Shown here piece by piece: positions 26,201 through 32,200 of a stretch of DNA of 64,000 bases. Numbering within the stretch: the first letter of the stretch is position 1; the number at the start of each line of letters is the position of its first letter. The notes under the pieces are model-generated. The model ran no database searches and was not told the origin of the DNA. It saw nothing but the letters and a program-made list of their open reading frames with translations. A program made the translations under genes and the position numbers. The DNA lies in contig NZ_FODD01000038.1 in the NCBI RefSeq assembly GCF_900110255.1, forward strand, positions 1 through 64,000. Reading direction: 5' to 3'. This stretch comes from Actinacidiphila rubida (lineage in GTDB: Bacteria > Actinomycetota > Actinomycetes > Streptomycetales > Streptomycetaceae).

Positions 26201-29200
26201 GGGCGCCGGCGTCGATGCCCATGCCGCTCCCGGCGTCGAGGTCGGTGCCCCCGCCGACGCAGACGCCGCACTCAGTGCCGGCGCCGGTGCCGACGTGCGG
26301 CGGACGATCGCGGACGCCGGCGCGCAGGACGTCCGGAGCCCCGCCGCGGCGGAGGCCGCCGCTCAGGGCCTGCGCCCGCGCTCCGGACCGGTGCGCCCCT
26401 GGCAGCTGTCGCCGGAGGAGCGGAACGGCAACGCCGTCGCGGAGCTGGTGGACCGCCGCCAGTTGCTGCACGGCGTCCGGGAGCACCTGGGCGACGACCG
26501 GGTCACCGCGGCACACGTGTCCTACGCCTACGCGCTGATTCTCCACATACACGGTCCTGAGTTCACCCGCCTGGACATCGGCCATCGCGCCGAGTTCGTC
26601 GCCCAGGTCGTGCGGGCGCATCTGACGTTCACCGGCGACGCGCACCCGGCCGCCGAGGCGCAGGTCCGCGAGGACCCGCCCGCCGCGGTCACCGCGTTCG
26701 AGCAGGACCGGCCGCGGCCGGCCACGGACGGCCTGGACCAGCGCGAGGCCGCGGAGTCGGCCAAGCAGAAGGCGGTCACGGTGCCGCCCGAGCCGGCCCG
26801 GCGTCCCGTGGACACCCCGTCGGGCTTCGCGGGCATCACCGTGCGGTGGGACCGCGAGGCGGACCCGCACTTCCTGTCGACGGTCCAGGAGCAGCTGCGG
26901 CTGCTGGCGAGCAAACCGGCGGGCAAGGCGCTGCTCGACCAGATCGCCGCCGCCGCGGCGACGTCGAAGCTGGCCGCGTGGCAGGACGTGAAGGTCAAGA
27001 TCGAGCGGATCGGCGGCGGGACCGCGATCGGCCAGGACGCGGGGTTCCACGCGCACGCGGGCAACGTCACCAAGGCGATCAACTCGGAGTGGGCGACGCG
27101 GACCGGCAAGGGCACGCTCAGTCTGGTGCGCTACAACCCGAACGCGTGGGAGACGCCCGACGGGCTGCGTCCCCCGTTCATCGGGCTGGTGCACGAACTG
27201 ATCCACGTGCACCGCAACCTCCGCGGCACGTCGCATCCGTCGGCGGCCGTGGACGAGGCGCAGGTCGTCGGCTTCGGGGAGTACGCGGATCTGGAGTTCA
27301 CCGAGAACAAGATCCGCGAGGAGCACGGCCTGCCGCCGCGCCGCACCTACGCGGGCACGGTCGGCCCGGACCTCGACGACGCCCACCTGCCCCGGACGAC
27401 GGGCAGGACGGGACCGCGGCGCGCGGGGCGCGGCACCACCCGGGGCACCGGGGGGTACGGGACCGCCGGGCTGCTCCGGAACGCCGGTGCCGGGGAGCGC
27501 GAGCTGGAACTCAGCGAGAAGCACGGCGTGCGGATCGGCCCCTCGAAACGCCTGTCGGGCGGCGGTCACTTCAGCCATTCCGAGCTCGACCGGATCGACG
27601 CCGCCCTCGGCGGGCTGCCCGCCGAACACCTCCGGGGCAACCCGGATCTGCAGTACATCGAGCCGGCGGCCGGCAGTGGCGACGGCGCCAGCGCCTACGA
27701 CCGCGAGACGCGGGGCATCGGCATGGTCCGGCCCGCGGCCGTCCCGTCCTGGCTCTACACCGGACTCGACCGCGGGTCGCGGGCACAGCGCTTCGTGATG
27801 GACCGGCTGGCGCTGTCCGGCTACGACGGCGTCCCGGTGGCCGATGTCCTCGGCTTCGCGGGCGGCCGGCGCAACGTCATGGGCGGGGTGTCGAACGTCC
27901 TGGCCAACGGCAACCTTCTGGAGTGGACGGTCCGGCACGAGGTGGGGCACTCCGTCGCGGAGCACCGGGCGTGGTTCTGGGCCCTGCGGCAGCAGACCGC
28001 GTTCGGCGGATGGCGGGTCCACACGCCGGTGGACGGACGGGTCGACGAGGTCGCCGACGACGTCCTGCGCATGGCGGACCTCGAGGACAAGGCGGACGTG
28101 CCGGACGACGAAGGCCGGACGCTGGCCGACGTGCTGGCGCGGGAGCTGGTCCCGTCCCGCCTCCGCGACGAGCCGGAACGGCTGGCCGGCCTGGCCCGGT
28201 CCTTCCCGGGCGCGGACGAGGCCCTCAGGGCGGGGCTGGAACGCGTCGTCACCTTCGCGCGCGTCGCGCTCGCGCAGCCGTGGACGCTGGACGACGGCGG
28301 CGCCGCCACCCAGACCATCGGCCTGCGCGTCTACCACATCGACCAGGAGGGCAGCTGGGTCAGCTACCTGCGGCGGGAGCGCGAGCGCCACGCGGTGTCC
28401 AACTACCAGTTCTCCACCCCCGACGAGTGGTTCGCGGAAGCCTACGCGGCCTACTTCGACCCGCTGCCGGGTCCCCGCGAGCGGCTGCACCCGGTGGTGC
28501 GGGAGTGGTTCGAGGAGGGCCTTCCGCAACTGCTCGCCGACGAGCGCGCGCCCGGCACCGCCGGTGCGGTGCCCATGACGCCGCTGTCGCCCGCGCCGCC
28601 GTCCGCCGCCCCCGCTTCGGCCGGCGCCGCCGCCGAGCCCCTGGCCTGGGCCGCCATGAACATCGGGGGGCGGCTCTACACGTCCCCGGAGGGCGTCTCG
28701 ATCAGGGTGCGCGGTCCGCGCCGGAGCGGCAAGGACGGCCGTACGCCGAACCAGTTGGCGGACGCCGCCTGGCAGAAGCTGCCGGAGGGCACCCGCCAGG
28801 GTCTCCGCAAGGAACGGCTGGACCTCTCGGTGGACCCGCTGACGCTCGCCGAGACCGACCCGGCGCTCCATCAGGGCCTCAGCAACGCGGGGCGGAGTCT
28901 GGAGGGCGGCTCGATCGGCTCGACCGCCGCGCGCAACGCGGTGCTGGAGGCGCTCGGCAAGCGGGACCCGGCGACGCGCGGGGCCTACTGGAAGGGCCAG
29001 GACGAGCGGGACACGGTCCTGGGCATGGTCGCGCGCGAGGAGCAGCGCGTGTTCCGCGGCAGGCTCCCCACGCGGCACACCCGTGAGCAGGAGGCGGCGC
29101 GCGCGATCGACGGCGCGTCCCCGGTGGAGGCGCTGCGACGGCTGCTGGGCGGCCACGAGGGCGTCGTGATCGGCGAGGAGCACGAGGGCACCGCCGTACA

Positions 29201-32200
29201 GGGCCTCCTGGCCGGTCACTTGGCCGACCTGAAGGCCGCGGGGGTGCGGACCGTCTATCTGGGCGGCGTCCGGGGCGACAGCTACCAGCGGCACCTGGAC
29301 GCGTACCTGGCGTCGGGCACCATGCCACCCGAACTCCAGTCGCTCACCCGGCACTTCGACGGCGCCGCGGCCTCCCCGCATTCCGCGGCCTCCGCGCACT
29401 CCGCGGGACAGGGCATGCGGGACCTGCTGAGGGCGGCCCGGCAGCACGGTGTGCGGATCGTGGGCGTCGACGGCCGTCCGGCCCGCGCGACCGGCGACGC
29501 GACCGACGCCGGGGCCGGCTTCCGCAGGGGCGCGGCCCTGAACACGTACGCGGCGGGGCTGGTGCGCCGCGACCAGCGGGCGGCGGCGGACGGCGGCGGC
29601 TACCTGGTGGTGGTCGGTGCCGGTCACACGGGGGCGTTCCCGGGTCCGGAACGCCAGATAGAGCTGCACGGACAGAAGTTCCGTCCGGGCACGGAGTTCC
29701 CGGGCATCGACGACCTGCTGGACGTCCCGCGCGTCGTCGTGGACCGTGACGGAGCCCTCCACCCGGGCCCGCGGAGCGGCCGGTCCGGGACGGACACCGA
29801 CCAGGCGCGGCCGGACACGGCGGCGGTCGCCGGGGCCCGCCCCGGCGCCCACGCGGACGTCGACGGCACGGGGCTGATGGCCCAGGTCCTCGACGCGCAC
29901 GGCGACCCCCGGCATGACCTGCTGGACGCGGCCGCCGCGGCCGTCGAACGCGAGGAGCGGTACGGCTGGGTGAGCCGGGTCAACCCGTACCGGGACCAGG
30001 GCGGCGAGTTCCGGACCAACTGCGTGCTGGCGGCCATCGCCGTCGACACCTCGCTGGCGGAGCACGCGGTGTTCCAGGCGCCGGGTTCGGACCTGGGCGA
30101 ACCCGGCCGGGGGCTGGACGGCGACGGATCGGGCCTGAGGAACTACCTGGGGCGCTACCGGGACCTGGAACCGTATCCGGTGGACGGGCCCGCAACGGTG
30201 GTCGAGGCGATGACCCGGGCGGAACCGGGGCAGCGCGGCATGGTGGTCGTCGAGGGCCCGGGCGGCCGGATCGCGCACGTCGTCAACGTCGTGCGCGACG
30301 ACCACGGGGTGGTGTTCCTGGACGGGCAGGCGGGCACCCTCGCTCCGGCGCCCGGCACCGCCGTCTCGTTCCTGCCGACCACGCACGGCGTCCCCGGTTT
30401 CCCCCTGGACCAGGAGGCCCGGGCGGCCGCTCCCGCGATCCGGCCGGTGCCGCTCGGCGCGGTCGGGACCGAGACCGAGTTCCAGTTCCCCCTCGCGCTC
30501 GACGAGTACGGGCGGGAGCGGCACGCGGTCCTCGACGACAAGGACACCCTCGCCTACTGGACGCGGCTGACGCGTGCGCAGATCGACGCTCTCGACGACG
30601 CCCAGAAGGTCGGCATCCCCCAGATCAAGGTCGACACGACCACGGTGTTCCGGGGCGTGGGAGGTGCCGCCGCCCTGTCGGACGCCCAGATCCGCCGGCT
30701 GACCGGCCGGCCCTCGACCGGGCGCAGCGACATCAAGATCCCCGAACTCGTGCTTCCCCCGATGCGGGCGCTTGGCGGCGAGGACGCCAGGTTCGCGCCG
30801 CGGACCGGCCTGGACCTGCACGCGTCCGTCCAGAACGGGCTCGCCCGGGCGCACACGGCGTCCGGTCCGGTACCGCTGTCGGAGGCGCTCGGCGACGGCT
30901 GGACGGTCACCGACATGGGCGAGAGCGTTCTCGTGGGGCGGGCGCCCACGGGCCGGCAGCATCCGGCCTACACGCAGTTCACCGTCGGCGTGCCCGTCGC
31001 GGGACTGAGCACGATGCTCCAACTGGTCGAGGAACGGCTCCCGTCGGAGTTCTCCGACTTCGCGCCCGTCCTCGCCCAGGGGCGGCTGTTCGCGGACGCG
31101 GTCACCCGCTCCTACGCCCGCCGGGTGCTCGGCTCCGTCCGGACCGAGCACTTCCCCTTCCTCGGCGGGATCGCCGGGCTGGAGGACCTGCACGGCTACG
31201 CGTGGCTGCTGTTCAACCACGTGGCTTCGGGTCCGGTGGCGGAGCACTACCTCGGGACGGTCCCGAAGATCGTGGTCCCCGCGCTCTCCCGGGTGTCGTT
31301 CGGCGACATCAGGAAGCAACTCCCCCCGGACGTCCGGGCCTTCCTGCGGGACAGGGCCGCCCGGACGGAGAAGCGGTTCAGCGAGCACCTCGACACGCTG
31401 CTGGGGACGTACGCCGTCTCACGGGCGGCGGAAAGGGTCACCGCCGAGGGCCTGCTCACGCGGAGGTTCGCGAGCGGCACGGACGTCACGCTGGGCGACT
31501 ACCTCCTGTCGGGTCTCACGGGCCGGACGCGCGACGGCCGGAAGGTCGGCCAGGCCGACGTGTTCAGGATCCACGACTTCGGCCTGGACACGACGCTCTC
31601 CAGCCCGCTGGTCCTGCTCGAACTGCGCAACTTCGGCAAGGGCCTCACCAGTCAGGGCGAGATGCGGGCCCACCTCGACGAGCTCACCCGCTGGTCCGCG
31701 TACACGTGGACGCTCGAGAGCCGGACCTGGCCGGGTGCCCCGGCCGAGATCGCGGACCGTGTCCTCGCCGATCCCCTGGTGACGTCGCTGACGCGCGTCC
31801 TGGGGGCGGCCACCGCTCTGGGGCGGCACGGTGTGGCGACGTTCCGCCTCACCGACATCGGCTACGTGGCCCGTGAGGCGGCGGCCGCCGCCGGGCTCGT
31901 CGGCACCGCGGCCCCGGGGATCGAGACGATCCTGGCCGGCTGGGAGCAGGACCTCGCCGACCGTCTCCACTGGCAGCCGTCGCCCGGAACCGCTCCCGTT
32001 CCGGCCGGACTCCGCCCGCTGTACCAGGCGCTGCTCGACGCCGTGCACGAGGCGCGGGGGACCCTGCAGAGCGGGCTTCCGCCGCAGGCCGGAACGAGCC
32101 GGCGGCTGGGCGCGTCTCGCGTGGGCGCGGCGTCTCCCGTGGGCGATGCGCTGGACACACCGCCGGCCGTACGGGACGCGGACATCCCGGGTGCCTTCGG

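Noticed and set aside
19725..31388. A 3,887-codon open frame on the minus strand, antisense to the giant effector
   Set aside because: Its translation is low complexity (Arg/Gly/Val/Leu rich), it has no domain and it mirrors codon bias of the plus-strand gene. Long antisense frames are common in DNA this GC-rich.
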